Source of the DNA: Nageia nagi
Taxonomy: Eukaryota > Pinophyta
Assembly (NCBI GenBank): GCA_050084985.1
Contig: JBITNC010000001.1
Span: 63,798,001-63,862,000 of the forward strand
Length of the DNA stretch: 64,000 nt
Direction: 5' to 3'
The notes beneath the pieces are model-generated. The model was not told the origin of the DNA, made no database searches, and saw only the letters and a list, made by a program, of their open reading frames with translations. Made by a program: the position numbers and the translations under genes. This document shows, piece after piece, positions 1-11,333 of the stretch (its first letter is position 1; every line of letters begins with the position of its first letter).

Positions 1-49
1 GACTGTTATCTTGCGAGATTTGCAGTTCAGTTCTGCAGTAATTCACCAG
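1..49 (+). CDS. ARP9: ARP9-like exon a (5' end outside window)
   Basis: Frame 2 reads TVILRDLQFSSAVIHQ and ends at a GT donor (GTTGAT, a weak match to consensus). The peptide continues directly into ESVAATFGNG of the next exon, which is the expected order in Arp8/ARP9 proteins. The exon starts before base 1. Confidence 0.82.
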
Positions 50-837
50 GTTGATATTTAAACTATTGTCCAATTACTATCATTCATTTATTTGGATATT
101 TCTTTACACTTGTCAGCGTATTATTCCAGATTTCAATACTTCTGTAAAGATAATATATGTATTTTTTTCAATGGAATCGAAAAAGGTTATTGACAGAACA
201 GTGGAATGTTTTGAATTTGTTCTTTTTGAATTCTCATTCTTTAGTATTTTACAATTTAGTGCCAAGGCTTCTTATGGATGTTACATACTTGAGTGAGAAA
301 AAACCTAATTTAAAGCAACATTGGTTTACTTAGAAAAGCATTTTAGAGTTTCATTTTATCCTTGCTGCTTCATTTCCATTTACAGAGAGCAAGATTTTCA
401 TTTCTTTCCAGTACACATCTTAATTAATTTTGGCTCTTCTTCATCTAATTATAGAAGAGGAAGCCTTCAAAAGCGTCATCTGACATTTAATTAAATAATA
501 CTTTAATAAATAAAATTTCAAAAAGACGTTCTTAAATAAAACATTAATATTCCATATTATATATGAAATTAAATCTATGATCACGAACTGTCTGTCATTC
601 TTTTATTTTTTAACCATATAATGCTTTTCAAGAAATGATCAAACACTAAATTCTTTTATCCAAGTTACCTAGATCATAAATTTCACAAGTAAAACACAGG
701 TTTAGATGGGTGTTTTTATTGTTAACGTAGGCAGTAATTGTTTTAAAGATATAAAAGTTGTTTTTGCCACGGATGAGTTGCTATAGTTTTTGTTCATTGG
801 CCAGAAGTCAGCTTAAAAGAACCTTGCATATGATGAT
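50..837 (+). other. Intron 1, left unique part
   Basis: AT-rich sequence between the first visible donor and the start of an old LTR at 838. I see no coding capacity or recognisable repeat in it. Confidence 0.6.
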
Positions 838-1338
838 TGTAATGTCCCTATCTTGGACGCCCCATTTTATGATAGGAATTTTAGTTTTTAATTAGATTTT
901 ATAAAATTTAAATATGGCATGAGAAAATGGACATCCCATTTAGGGGAATAATATAATTTTATTTTATAAAATTAAGTTATGATTTTAGCATGTGTTCTCT
1001 TGGATGACTTAAGTGAAGGCATAATGGAAAATTATAACATTGAGTATAAAAGGAGAAATGAGCTCATTCTCATTCGTTCTTGGATTATTATTTCTCTTCT
1101 ATATTGTGGAGTGAGCTGCTATTCTAGCTAGCTTCCCATTCTCTTTTGCAGATGAAACCCTGTAGGAGATAGAGAATCATAGGATGAAAACCCTGTGATT
1201 CTCAAGGATCTAGGGACGAAAACCTTTGGGTTCTTGGAGAACAAGGACGAAAACCCTTGCTTCCTCTTGAAGTGAATTCATACTATGCTGAATTGGAGTT
1301 TGTGTTTCTTAGGTTTTGAAGGAGAGTATTCAGATTTG

Positions 1339-1464
1339 AGATCTGCATTGTTGGAGACTAGATCTGCATTGTTGGAGACTATATCTGCATTATTGGAGAC
1401 TAGATCTGCATTGTTAGACACCAGGTCTGTATTGTTGGAAACCAGATTTGTATTATTGGTACAA
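1339..1464 (+). repeat. Six-copy 21-bp tandem array inside the old LTR
   Basis: Six consecutive 21-bp units, consensus AGATCTGCATTGTTGGAGAC plus T, begin at 1339, 1360, 1381, 1402, 1423 and 1444, with divergence rising to the right. A 21-bp period equals seven codons, which is why one frame stays open here (LLETRSA repeats). I regard that as a by-product, not a gene. Confidence 0.85.
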
Positions 1465-2070
1465 GATCTATATTATTCAGTCTTATATAGCTATTTTGAG
1501 ATTAGTACACTTCAGATTTTGTATCAGATTGGGACGTCCAACCCTAGGGAGCATTTGGAGGGCGTTTGAAGTATTTCACGCCAGAATTCAGTCTTCACCA
1601 TTGGGACATCCAGTTTTGGTGGGGATATCTGCATAGATCAGGACCTTGAAGGCTAGACCAACATTTTTATCATCAATTATGGGCTATTACTTGGACGGCC
1701 AGAGAGTGAAGGTTTAATTTGTTGATCTGAAAGTGAATTAAAGTATTTTTGGACTTGTACATTCCAGATTTATTGCTTCTGGAGAGACGCCCAGTATATA
1801 GGAGTCCAAATCTGCAATTTAGGGGTTTCTACATCAGATTTGAGTGTTCAACATCAGATTTGTGGCTCATAGATCAGACGTCCACCACCTGGTGATTGTG
1901 ATTTGCACTTGAAGGGTTTTAAAAACAGTTCTAATACATCCTTATTGGGACGTTCATCTTTGGAATTCATTTGAGTGTGATCTGCATCAGTATTTGAGTC
2001 AGCTTGACCCAACATCCAATTTGGGAACTAGAACTGAAGAGTTAAGTGTGTTTCTTCATCATTTCATTAG

Positions 2071-2075
2071 TGATC
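2071..2075. repeat. Target-site duplication of unit A, left copy
   Basis: TGATC immediately precedes the TGTTGTG terminus of unit A. The same five bases follow its other end at 10108-10112. Confidence 0.85.
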
Positions 2076-2150
2076 TGTTGTGCCCGCACAACACACCCCA
2101 AGATGTAGCATTTTTGGGACCCAATATTTTCTTGCAAAGGCATTGAGCAG
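2076..2150 (+). repeat. Palindromic head and conserved C-rich block of unit A
   Basis: TGTTGTGC-CC-GCACAACA has 8-bp perfect inverted arms. It is followed by CACCCCAAGATGT, then GCATTTTTGGGACCC. The same arrangement occurs, reverse-complemented, ending at 23291, 24675 and 35051, and in + orientation at 42597 and 55572. Sequence outside the palindrome differs at each site, so it is an element terminus. Confidence 0.85.
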
Positions 2151-2369
2151 CATTACCCAGGCATGATCAGACTACGGCCAGTGTAAGTATCCTTAAGGCC
2201 TAGATGATTGAGCACCAAGGAGACATGCATTCGGACTAATGCAAAGAGTTGAACTTAGCCAGTGGCCAAGTCAGGGCCTGCTCTCAAGCAACTTCTCATA
2301 GAATGGAGTCATGGATCATGACAACAACCAGACAGTGGAGTTTCAAGCAATTGGCTAGCAAGGTGAAAA

Positions 2370-4750
2370 AGATGCGTTTTGACAACATTTTAGTTCAGAA
2401 GAGTCAAGTTGACCAAAAAGGAGCATTTTTGCATAGGATCAGTCCACATGCACCAAGCGCAATACAAAGGCACATTTTCGCAAAATTTGAGCATAAAAGT
2501 GCCCAGATGATAGAATGAACACTTTTTTGTCAAGTTTGAGTCCTGGTCTAGTTAATACAATTAAGATGACGAAAATGCGCGTTTTTGTACAATTTGACCC
2601 CGAAAGGGGCATTTAGAATCAAAAGGTGCGTTTTTGTCACTTTTGAGCTTGGAGAGCCAGAAAAGGGTCAGTAACACGAAAAAGCGCATTTTGGTCACTT
2701 TTGAGCTCGGAGCCGGTCAGTATAGCAAAAAAGTGCGTTTTTTCACAATTTGAGCTCGGAAAGCTCGAAAATGACCAAAATTGCCAAGTTGAGCTCAAAA
2801 TGCTTAGAAACACTGGAAATGAGCGTTTTTGCATGTTTTGAGTCCGGAAAGGCCGGAAATGTAAGTTTTGAGCTCAAAATGCCGAAAATGATCTTTTTTT
2901 ACCATTCGAGCTTGGAATTGTTTGGAAATGTCGGAAATGGTCGAAATTCATACTTAGAGCTTGAAAATGCTGAAAATGGCCGGAAATGCACCGTTTGTGC
3001 TTGTAAAAGATGGTAAAGACCGGAAAGGATATCCCAGGATGAGTTAGAGAGCAAGTTTGAATGCCATTGGGGAGTAAAATAAAAAATGAGCTTTTTGGCG
3101 TTCGAAAAGCTTCAAGTTGACCCCGAAAAAGTGAGTTTTTTCAAAGTGCTCGGAATGAAAATCCGAGAGGTGTGATGCCAAATGACAAATCAAGGTCACT
3201 TTGCTCTTGGAAATGTCGAAAAAATCAACTTTTGACCCCCGAAGAGTTAGGGGGGAGTTTTCCAAGTTTTCCCTCACTTAATCAAATTTCGAAAAATGGC
3301 CTATTCTCTTCAAAACCTGCACCTACCTTTTAGGAGGTCCAAATTGATCTGAAATGGCAATTTTTGAGTTCAGGAGCGTAGAGATTGCGATTCTACATCA
3401 AATTGGTCTTTCAAGTTCGCAGTTTCGACAAGTTTTGCTCAATGAAAAGTGAGAAAAACAGGAAAATGAGCAAAAGGACAGCCAATGAGAATGCTCCAAA
3501 ATTTTGAAAATTCCAAAATTGCAAAAATGTAAATCCAAAGATGAGGTAGGGTGGCAAATCAAAAATTAAGCACTTCTCCTCTTGAAATTTTCGAAATTGG
3601 GTAAATTTTGACCTTCCTAGAGCTAGGTGCTGGTTTTGGGTGTTTTCCCTCATTTTTCAAAATCTTCAAAACACCCCAAACACCTCAAAACCTGCGCCTA
3701 CCCTTCTTGTGCCCCAAGAGTGAAACAAATTGGAAATTTTGACCTTCAAGGGGTATAGGATGGGATTCCACATAAGATTGATGATTTGAGTTTTTTAAAA
3801 AAATGAGATCTACCTCCTCAAATTATCAAAATTCGATTGGCCAATGAGAGAGCTCCAAATTTTTTCTAAATTTGAAGGAGACCAATATTGCCTCTTAAAA
3901 ATTTGCAAAAAAATTAATTTTTGCCCCTCCTTTTCCTAGGCAGCAGTTTTGGCATGTTTCCCATATTTTCCAAATTCTAAAAAAACATGCCAAGACTCCT
4001 AAAACTAGTGCCTAGCCGCCAAGCCTCCTTTTTTGCTCAAAAGTCAAAAAAATTATCCTAGAAGCATAGGAAATCCAATTTTGCATCTTTTTCAAGCTTC
4101 AAGTTTTTTGAAAAACATGGATCTACTCGCCTAAAATGACAAAATTTGGATCAGCCAATGGGAGAGCTTGAAAAGTTTTCAAAATTTTCAAAAAAATTTC
4201 AAAATCGAAATTGGAAAGAAAGGTACGATGCAAAATTCCAAGGAGATCAACATTGCCTCTTGCAACTGCAAAAAAAACAAATATACCCCCTCAAAAAGCT
4301 AAGCGGCAGTTTTGGCATGTTTCCCTCATTTCTAAATTTTCCAAAAACATGCCAAGCTCCTCAAAACCAGCGCCTAGCATGCAAGCCCCCTTTTTTGCCC
4401 AAATATGAAAAATTTGATCCTAGAAGCATGGGGAATCCAATTTTGCATCTTTTTTAAGTTTCAAGTTTTTCGAAAAAAGTGGATCTAACCCCTCAAAATG
4501 ACAAAATTTGGATCAGTCAATTTGAGAGCTACAAAATTTTCCAAAATTTTTAAAAAAATCTCAAAATCAAAATTGGAAAGCAAGGTAGGGTAGCAAATCC
4601 AAATGTGACCATCTTTGCCTCTTGCAAATTTGCCAAAAAAACAAGTTATTACCCTCCAAAAGGTAGGCGCTGGTTTTGCCTTCTTTCCCATGTTTTCTCC
4701 ACTTTCCCAATGTTGGGGATGAAAAGGCTAAGTTCAAAATGCAAATTTTT
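2370..4750 (+). repeat. Degenerate module array of unit A
   Basis: About six short modules between 2370 and 2900 follow the pattern TGCGTTTTTN-CACTTTTGAGCTCGGAAAG at roughly 50-60-bp spacing. Longer repeats (about 3250-4700) then alternate 'gcctacc/cctagc', 'aaatttgcaaaaa' and 'ccaatgggagagct' phrases at roughly 300-bp spacing. No protein is supported. Confidence 0.65.
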
Positions 4751-4803
4751 TGGTCTAAAAAGCTAGGATGTTGACATATGGCACTATTTGAGCTCTCAAA
4801 GTC

Positions 4804-4811
4804 TATAAATA
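4804..4811 (+). promoter_or_regulatory. TATA box upstream of the unit A ORF
   Basis: TATAAATA lies in AAAGTCTATAAATACAGCC, 0.85 kb upstream of the first ATG of the ORF. A polypyrimidine stretch with an AG (TGTTGTTCTTTTAG, about 5632-5645) just before the ATG could be a 3' splice site of a leader intron. That point is inference. Confidence 0.5.
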
Positions 4812-5656
4812 CAGCCATATCCCTCCATTTTTCTCACTTCTCATTTTTGCACCTTTATGCTGCCCAAATTTTTGAGAATTTGAGAGCCAAGTGAGAAAGA
4901 AAGCCATTTTTCACCTTTGGAGCATGATTTGAACACTTAACACTTTGGCCATTCACCCAAACTCCAATGAAATTCGAAATCCAACCATCCTCCATTCACA
5001 TGAACTTCGTTTTCCAAGTTTTTAAGGATTTTCATGTCAAAACCCCATTTTTCCAAACCTAAAACACTTGAAAATTTATTTTTTCAGAATTCAAGTTTGA
5101 TCACTTTTTTGGATACCCTTTATCCTTGTGATCAACTTTTATTTTCAGAAAAAAAACCAAAAAAAATATATATGATCCAAGATCTAAGTGCTCAAAATCC
5201 TCATTTCTTTAAAAACATTTCAAAGAAATTCAATTTGTTTTTCAAAAACTACAAAAATTATTTTTGAAGTCCGTTTTGGCCATTTCAAAGTTTGAAACAC
5301 CTTCCCCATCCATCTAAGGTGTTAGAACTAGATTCAGATATCATTCACCAATTTTGCCAAATTCCACCACTTTTTCCTGTTGAAAAAGTCAACTCTTTTG
5401 AGAAAAATTGAAAATTCTGCAAATTTCCTAAAATTTTGCCAAGGCATTCTCCTTTGAATTATCTTTTTATCATACCAAACTCACCCAAAAAAGCTTTGAA
5501 AGTTGCAAATCTTGACTTTTTTTGATGATGGTACACTTGGAGAAAAAAATGCCCAAAATGCCAATTTTTGGAAAAATTCTCTTAGCTTGCGTAGAAAGTG
5601 CCACAAGCTTCCCAAGACTCCTCTAACATTGTGTTGTTCTTTTAGACAGGAACAAG

Positions 5657-8600
5657 ATGGCATTAGTTGCTCAGAATATCAAAGATAGAAAGCAGAAAAG
5701 GCTCACGATGGATAGTCCCATCACTCTTGAACATACGTCAGAGCCCATGATGCCTACTGCAAGAATCATTGACCAACTGAGTGAGATCGGAGATACAAAT
5801 TGTAACTCCCTTGATCCAATTAAAACTTTGATGAAAATACACACATTGGATCTAGATTTGATAGTGAAGGATACTTTGAAAACTTCCTTATCACTATCAA
5901 CTTCTATGGTGCCATTTGCCACCCCCTTCTCTGAGCTGTGCTACGAGCTAGGAAAGCATTGCGACTTTCGAAACCAAAGACTTCTTGATAGAAGAAACGA
6001 GAAAGGGCATTCGCTTGGAAGGGCGAAGGTCAATCATACAACGTGTAAGACTCCTTGAAATTCTACAAAGGGCTGAAACCACCGGCTGATTTGATCGGAG
6101 ATTGGTTGGTTGATGATCACAAGCATCTCACAGGGAGAGCCTTAGCAACGCCAAACAGAGGAGAGTTCTATCCAGTGGTCTTCCGAATAATATCAATGCT
6201 TTCCAGAGTGTTCGGACAAAAAGATGACACCAAATTCTGGTCAGAATTCGCGGGGTTTATATATCTAATTAGTAGCGGTAAAGGCATTAGATGGAGCAAA
6301 GTGATTAGTGATTCCTTGTCTCAGCAATTGAGACATATTCAGAAGAGCAAGAAATTCTACATGAACTCCTACCTGGTTTTCCTACTCCTTCATGGTAGGG
6401 AGAGGGTAACTTCAATTGCCAATATCCAATATCTGTATAACCCTACACATCCAGTGTGGGAAAATTACCCCTGGTTCTATGCTCATAATAAATGGAACAA
6501 CGAAAACTTAATGATGATGACTAATGGTTTTGAAGGCAAAATCTATGAAGAGATCTTGGGCAGAGCTAATGTATTCAAAATATCCAATGAAGCTGCTGCC
6601 ACTATCAGGGGACACATGGACTTCTTCATGGAGGACATAGAATTCACATATCTCAGAGTCTATGGCTCCAAAGAAGGTCCATACAAGCTACCCCTTTATG
6701 CAAGTGATCATCTCATCCTTATGGAATTCTCAAGACATTTGCTTAACGTACATGACAAGGTATGGGTAAAGAAGGTGGCCGCCAGCTACCAATTACCTCT
6801 CATCATTTGGGAATTATGAATGCACCACCTGGATTTAGATCGACATGATCAAACAAGAGCTGGCCAAGTATGAGTTCCCAATTGAAGTAGCTGCGGATAA
6901 CTATGATCCTGATGGAGTGATTGATGCATTTTTCCAAAAAACATGGAACGCATCATATCCACATCAGGTCTCCTGGTAGTATTGAAAGGTACAGGAACAT
7001 TCAGGATGCTTTGCAGGTTCAACAAATTCACATGGAGCTGAAGAAAGAATAAAAACAGCAAGAAGCCGAAGAAGCTGCTAGGTTAAGAGCCAATGCACAG
7101 GTCACTGTACCCCCGAGCCAAGGGTATATTATTTCTTTAATATCACCTTCAGTAATCCTAGCTCAAGGACAGAATGGGCAGTATGCTACCAACAACATCC
7201 TTGGACAAACTATTGAAACAACTGTCATGGGTATAAAGAATGCCATCCTGGACCTTAGAAAAGCAGGCTTAATCTCTTAACTACTCAAACACTTGCTGAA
7301 AAAGATAGATCTTCCACAAGGTTTGAATTGGAGTGGTATATGCCTGAATCAAAATCCCAGAACATCATCATCTAGTTTTGGCAAGTATGGGCTGAGCAGT
7401 TCGCCAGAGTCCGATGAAGAGATGGATTTTAGTGCAGTCATCGATATCAATATGGACAGAAATCAAGATATTGTCTTCGACAGGGTTGACATTGGTCATT
7501 CAGTAGAGATTCTTGACAAAGCTAGTCTCTCAATTGATGTGACTGTATAGCAAGCAGTAGGAGCAACCACCTCAAAATCCGCTTCTCAAAAACATGCATC
7601 GCAAATGCCACCATCGCAGAGGACTACAACAACATCAGTACAGAAGGGTATATCAAGACGTAGAGCAATGGCATCATCTTTAGGGGGAGATGATGGAAAT
7701 CAAGAGGATGAGGGAGAAAATGAAGAACAAAGAAGAAAGAGAAGACAAGTAGAGCATGATAGTGAGATCATCAAATACGGAGAGATGGTTCCCTATGGAA
7801 AACAACCCATGGAACCCCGCTTTGACATGGTTGCAGTGATGGCTAATTTGAGTTCAAATCACCCCTGTGAAGGAGAAGATTCCGAAGATGAAAATGAGGA
7901 ACTTCAGCAGATTGATACTCTTACCACCATTGTAGGAAAAATCACCTACAAGGACAAGTTGTACTTAAGAAAACACAAGGCTGGTATCGGAAAGTTTGCC
8001 CTTACAGTTGAAACAAAAGAAGCCCTAGTAGAGATTGTTGGCTCATTGGGAATGGAGCACAACATCATCACCAATGCACGGGCGTTAAGGGAATCCGGTA
8101 CCTTATTAAAGTTAGAGGTCTGAGAGTTGAAGAAGATAGTGGCGAGACAAGAAATGATTGACAAAGAAATCAAGGTTGCTAATTTGATGGTTGAAGACAT
8201 CAAAAAGCAGGTCGACTTAAACACTGGAATCACCGCTTTGAAACAAAGATGGACCAAGAACCTTATTGAGGCCATCAAAGCACTCCAGTCAAGTATGGTA
8301 AATCTTTATATTGAAGAGGAGGGGTCGCATTCTCAAGCAGAGAAAATAGACCAGTTAATTATCAGATGGAAGAGTGGGTACCCCACAATGTTTGACCTAC
8401 AGAGAAGGGCAACCCATCACCTATTCGTGCTCGATTTTTGCATTGATTGGTTCCAATTGTATGATTACCTATTTTACATCAAAGCAAAATCCACTTACTT
8501 CATATACACAAAAACTCAATTCAAAGCCATCATCAGTGAATAGGAAAGGGAATACGAATTCTAGGTACACTTGTTTGAAGAAAACGGTAGCATCAAGGAG

Positions 8601-8891
8601 TATATGACAGTGATGGCAATGATCCATGCCACTATTGCAGAACAATTGTGCCCCGAGGACCCACATAGCCTGAAGACAGGAAAACAAATGACAGGAGGGA
8701 TGAGATTGGCCGATTGGTGCAAGGAAATGGTCAAAAGCAATAAGGCCATCCTGGAGCACTTGTTATCAAACGAAGGAGCCCTCTAGACAATCCACCGTGC
8801 CATCAGGAATGTAGAAGCGTTCATGGGAGATGATTTTGAAGCCAAAATTGCTACAAACGTGCAAGTCATCTTTCCACAATCGCTAGAATAG
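5657..8891 (+). pseudogene. Unit A ORF: unknown protein of about 1,078 codons, broken
   Basis: I do not recognise this protein. It starts at ATG 5657 in frame 2, shifts to frame 1 near 6055 and to frame 3 by 7293, and ends at TAG 8889-8891. In-frame stops occur at 7548, 8121, 8541 and 8784. The N-terminal half (5657-6950) is globular and contains FSELCYELGKHC, IRWSKVISDSL, FYMNSYLVFLLLHG and NYDPDGVIDAFF. An acidic/basic linker follows (7680-7760, GGDDGNQEDEGENEEQRRKRRQ). The C-terminal third (8100-8880) is rich in K, E, I and L heptads and is likely coiled coil. Unit B carries a homologous copy in the same order. No RT, protease, integrase or zinc-knuckle motif is visible. It could be a relative of the extra ORFs of Tat/Ogre elements or a captured plant gene. 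Confidence 0.7.
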
Positions 8892-10107
8892 AAAGGGGTC
8901 TATTTTGGCAAGTTTTTAATATGTAAGCCAAATATTGGCTAACTTAGTGGATTTCCACTAAGTTTTATTGTAATCTTAATTAGCAATTTCAATTAGCTTG
9001 TAAATAGTTTTACTATTGCAATTAGAGATTAGGGTTTCAATAGTGACTTTTAGGGTTTCCTAAAGTCTATAAATAAGAGATCAAGGGTCTCATTTCATTC
9101 AATGACTTCATTTTGAAGCAAAACACTTCAAGCTTGAAGAGAGAACTTTGTAAGAGAGTAGCAAATTGATGTATCCTTGCACAACTCTTTTTCAAATTAA
9201 TACAAAGTGGTTAAAGCAAAGATTTGAGTTTGAAACTTTTCATATTGGTGTTATTGATTGAGTCTTTGAGAGCACTCATAGTGGATTTGTGTACTTTCGT
9301 TTTATTCCTTTGAAAGCTCATGAGCTTTAGGGAAGTTATCTCTGAAAAACTTTAAAAAGTGCTTGAAGTCTACCTATGCTTGTTGCTTGATCCTTAACAT
9401 GCAAGTTGATTGGCTATTCTATGTCATATTTCTACTTTCATGACATCATGTTAGGTCCTTCATCCAAAACCATGATCCTTTCATTTTGAGATTTTCCATC
9501 ACCATCCATTTGACGTTCCTCCCCGCTCCTCTTTGAAGCATTTCGAATGTTGAGTTGTTTGCTTGCAATGTTGGATGAATTGGATGAAAAGTCCTTAATT
9601 GATTCGGAAGAGATCAACTTTTAGACACTTTCCCGTTATTGAACCTCGAACTCATAATCCAACCAAGTATCCATTTGTTTCTCCAAGGTGTTGTCCTTCA
9701 TCTTTTACCATTTTTTCTTTTATGCTTTATTTATACTTTCAAGCCCAAATACAATCATTAAGTCCACACACAAAAGTTCTGAACAAACTCTATACATCAA
9801 AGAATAAAACATCGTTGGTTAACAAACTACATACCTCTCATTCCATTCTATTGAGGCTGATTCCAAAGAGGGATACCGCACTTTCTTTCTATATATATCC
9901 CTATTCAGAAAACACACTTGACAAACAAGCATTACGCCATGACGTTGGAGTTGTTGGGCAAGGTGTTTCAACAAGAGCCTTGGAGTTACACAATCCTTTT
10001 CAACCGGGGGAATTGGTAACACATTCCCAACTATGTTGTTTGAGATCTCCTAAGTTTCTCCCGCGATATTCAGAGTGTCCCGCACGGGAAAGAAAAGTAT
10101 CCTAACA
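8892..10107 (+). repeat. 3' promoter segment of unit A (LTR-like)
   Basis: A purine-rich tract (about 8887-8900) is followed by AT-rich sequence, TATAAATA at 9068-9075, AAGAGATCAAGGGTCTC, CAAATTGATGTA and CAACTCTTTTTC, then a tail ending CCTAACA. The reverse strand at 33170-32950 (LTR C) repeats these landmarks in order, so this is a conserved part of the LTR family. Open frames here (9599-10105) have no supporting features. Confidence 0.7.
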
Positions 10108-10112
10108 TGATC
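10108..10112. repeat. Target-site duplication of unit A, right copy
   Basis: TGATC follows the CTAACA end of unit A and matches 2071-2075 exactly. Confidence 0.85.
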
Positions 10113-10944
10113 TGCATTAGGTGTGAATTAGACTGGTTTATTTTAATTGCTGCCATTGTATTTTAGTGTGATTTATCAGACATTGCAATAAATATATCAG
10201 ATTTGCAATTCTTTTGTTGTGGATGTTTTGAGTTGTGTGATTTTCTAGTTAGAATTTGTGAAAACTTACAATTACAAATCAAGAAAGTTTTGGTTTTGAG
10301 CACAAAAATTTGCAGCTAGGATTTGCATTTTCAGTTTGGGGATATTTTATGTAACTGAATCCTCCTTTATAAGAGATTTTTACCTTTACTCATCTGCCAT
10401 CTGAAATGATCATTCAGCTCTTTTTGTTGGAGTATATCGAATTGGGTTCTAGAATGCAGTTTGCCTGCCTTCTGTGCTATTGGTCTTTCACTCCATAATT
10501 AGTATTTGAGCTGAGTTTGGAAATTTGGAATTCACTAAATTCACTAAATGTCATCAAATTTGGAAATTTTGATTTCAATATTTTGGCTTCTTTCTATACC
10601 ATGCTAAGATAAGTAAAACATATTTGTATTGATCTTATAATTGAAAGTTACTGTAAATTATTCCAATGAAGAAACTCTTTTATTTGGCATAAAATGGTCA
10701 GGTTTACATCTTGGTCTATTTAAAATGCGAAAACCATTTCCAATATCTCCGAGATGGGTTTAAAATTATGGCATTTCTTTGGACGTATTAATTTGAAGAT
10801 ACAAAAAAATAAGGTTCTGTTAGATCACAGTTTTGTTAAGAAGTTTAGGAGGCATCTATATGAATCCTTTCATTGGATATTTTTTAAGTTGAATTAAAAT
10901 AGTAAATACTCAATTTGATGTACAGTTTTTGAATTATACTTCAG
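10113..10944 (+). other. Right remainder of the old LTR and end of intron 1
   Basis: The first 100-250 bases continue the style of the LTR at 838 (CTGCATTAGG, CAGATTTGCAATTC, GGGGATATTTTA). The rest is AT-rich intron leading to the acceptor TTATACTTCAG at 10944. Confidence 0.5.
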
Positions 10945-11034
10945 GAAAGTGTTGCTGCAACCTTTGGAAATGGGGTATCTTCTGCATGCGTAGTGAATAT
11001 TGGTGCTCAAGTTATATCCATTTTGTGTACCGAG
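10945..11034 (+). CDS. ARP9: ARP9-like exon b
   Basis: Thirty codons in phase 0, from ESVAATFGNG through VVNIGAQV to CTE. This is the second phosphate-binding segment of the actin fold. The acceptor is TTCAG. The donor is GCAAGT, so the intron that follows is GC-AG. Confidence 0.92.
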
Positions 11035-11282
11035 GCAAGTTCAACTATTGTTTATTAGATTTTGCTTTTCTTGAAACAGGCTATGCATGATGTTTAGTTT
11101 GCTGACTCAATAATAAAGGATAGAACAAACATTGTACATCCCTTATCAAGAAAATCCAATTCTGTTGGACTCTTCAAAATGAGGGATCAAAAATTTTAAA
11201 TGTATTGCTTTTGCCTATTTCCATGTTTGCTCACGATGCATGTGTATGTTTTCCTTGTAATTGTATTCCTGTTAATATTCAG
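11035..11282 (+). other. GC-AG intron of 248 bp
   Basis: The exon-exon junction E|D fixes the 5' splice site at GAG|GCAAGT. The remaining donor bases AAGT are perfect, as is typical of the rare GC-AG class. The acceptor is ATATTCAG. Confidence 0.85.
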
Positions 11283-11333
11283 GATGGAGTTGCAATGCCA
11301 ACAACAAGGGTTACACTCCCATTTGGTGGAGAG
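11283..11333 (+). CDS. ARP9: ARP9-like exon c
   Basis: Seventeen codons, DGVAMPTTRVTLPFGGE, in phase 0 at both ends. The GGE-DISR continuation into the exon 18.5 kb away matches the Arp8-type GG(S/E)D(I/V)(S/T)R motif. The donor is GTAGGA. Confidence 0.93.

Larger units (their letters stand above)
838..2075 (+). repeat. Old LTR, left part (TGTAATGTCCC type)
   Basis: It begins TGTAATGTCCC, has a TATA-like box (GTATAAAAGG, about 1045), and contains repeated phrases such as GGGACGTCCA and 'gacgaaaaccc' that also occur in the LTR starting at 12028. Unit A inserted after base 2075, and the LTR text resumes after 10112 (TGATCTGCAT-type phrases on both sides of the seam). Its own right end and target duplication were not found. 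The LTR start resembles that of the chromovirus LTR at 43147. Confidence 0.6.
2076..10107 (+). mobile_element. Unit A: 8.0-kb TG..CA element with one large ORF, no LTR pair
   Basis: It is bounded by TGTTGTGCCCGCACAACA (2076) and ..TCCTAACA (10107) with an exact 5-bp duplication TGATC, as expected of an LTR-retrotransposon integrase. Order: palindromic head, degenerate modules (2370-4700), TATA box (4804), leader, ORF (5657-8891), purine-rich AGAAAGGGGTC (8887-8900), then a 1.2-kb segment with a second TATA box (9068) ending GGGAAAGAAAAGTATCCTAACA-like. The two TATA segments are not copies of each other, so no LTR pair exists. The last segment matches LTR C (minus, about 33.2-32.9 kb), and the head matches LTR E. 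I infer a solo LTR carrying an ORF in U3. A recombined non-autonomous element is the alternative. Confidence 0.75.

Noticed and set aside
2076-2110. Head block as polypurine tract plus 3' LTR start of an element read in the opposite direction, which would make the A/B ORF antisense
   Set aside because: Target duplications place the ends at the head and at ..AACA, and TATA boxes in A, B, C and D point in the ORF direction. Element E puts a primer-binding site after the ..AACA end in that direction. Kept only as a minor alternative.
9599-10105. 168-codon open frame in the tail of unit A
   Set aside because: No motif, no homologous frame in the tails of B-E, and it ends at the element boundary. 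Treated as LTR sequence.
2076-10107. Unit A as a DNA transposon with inverted termini
   Set aside because: The palindromic head is not repeated inverted at the other end. Ends are TG..CA with a 5-bp duplication, which fits LTR elements.
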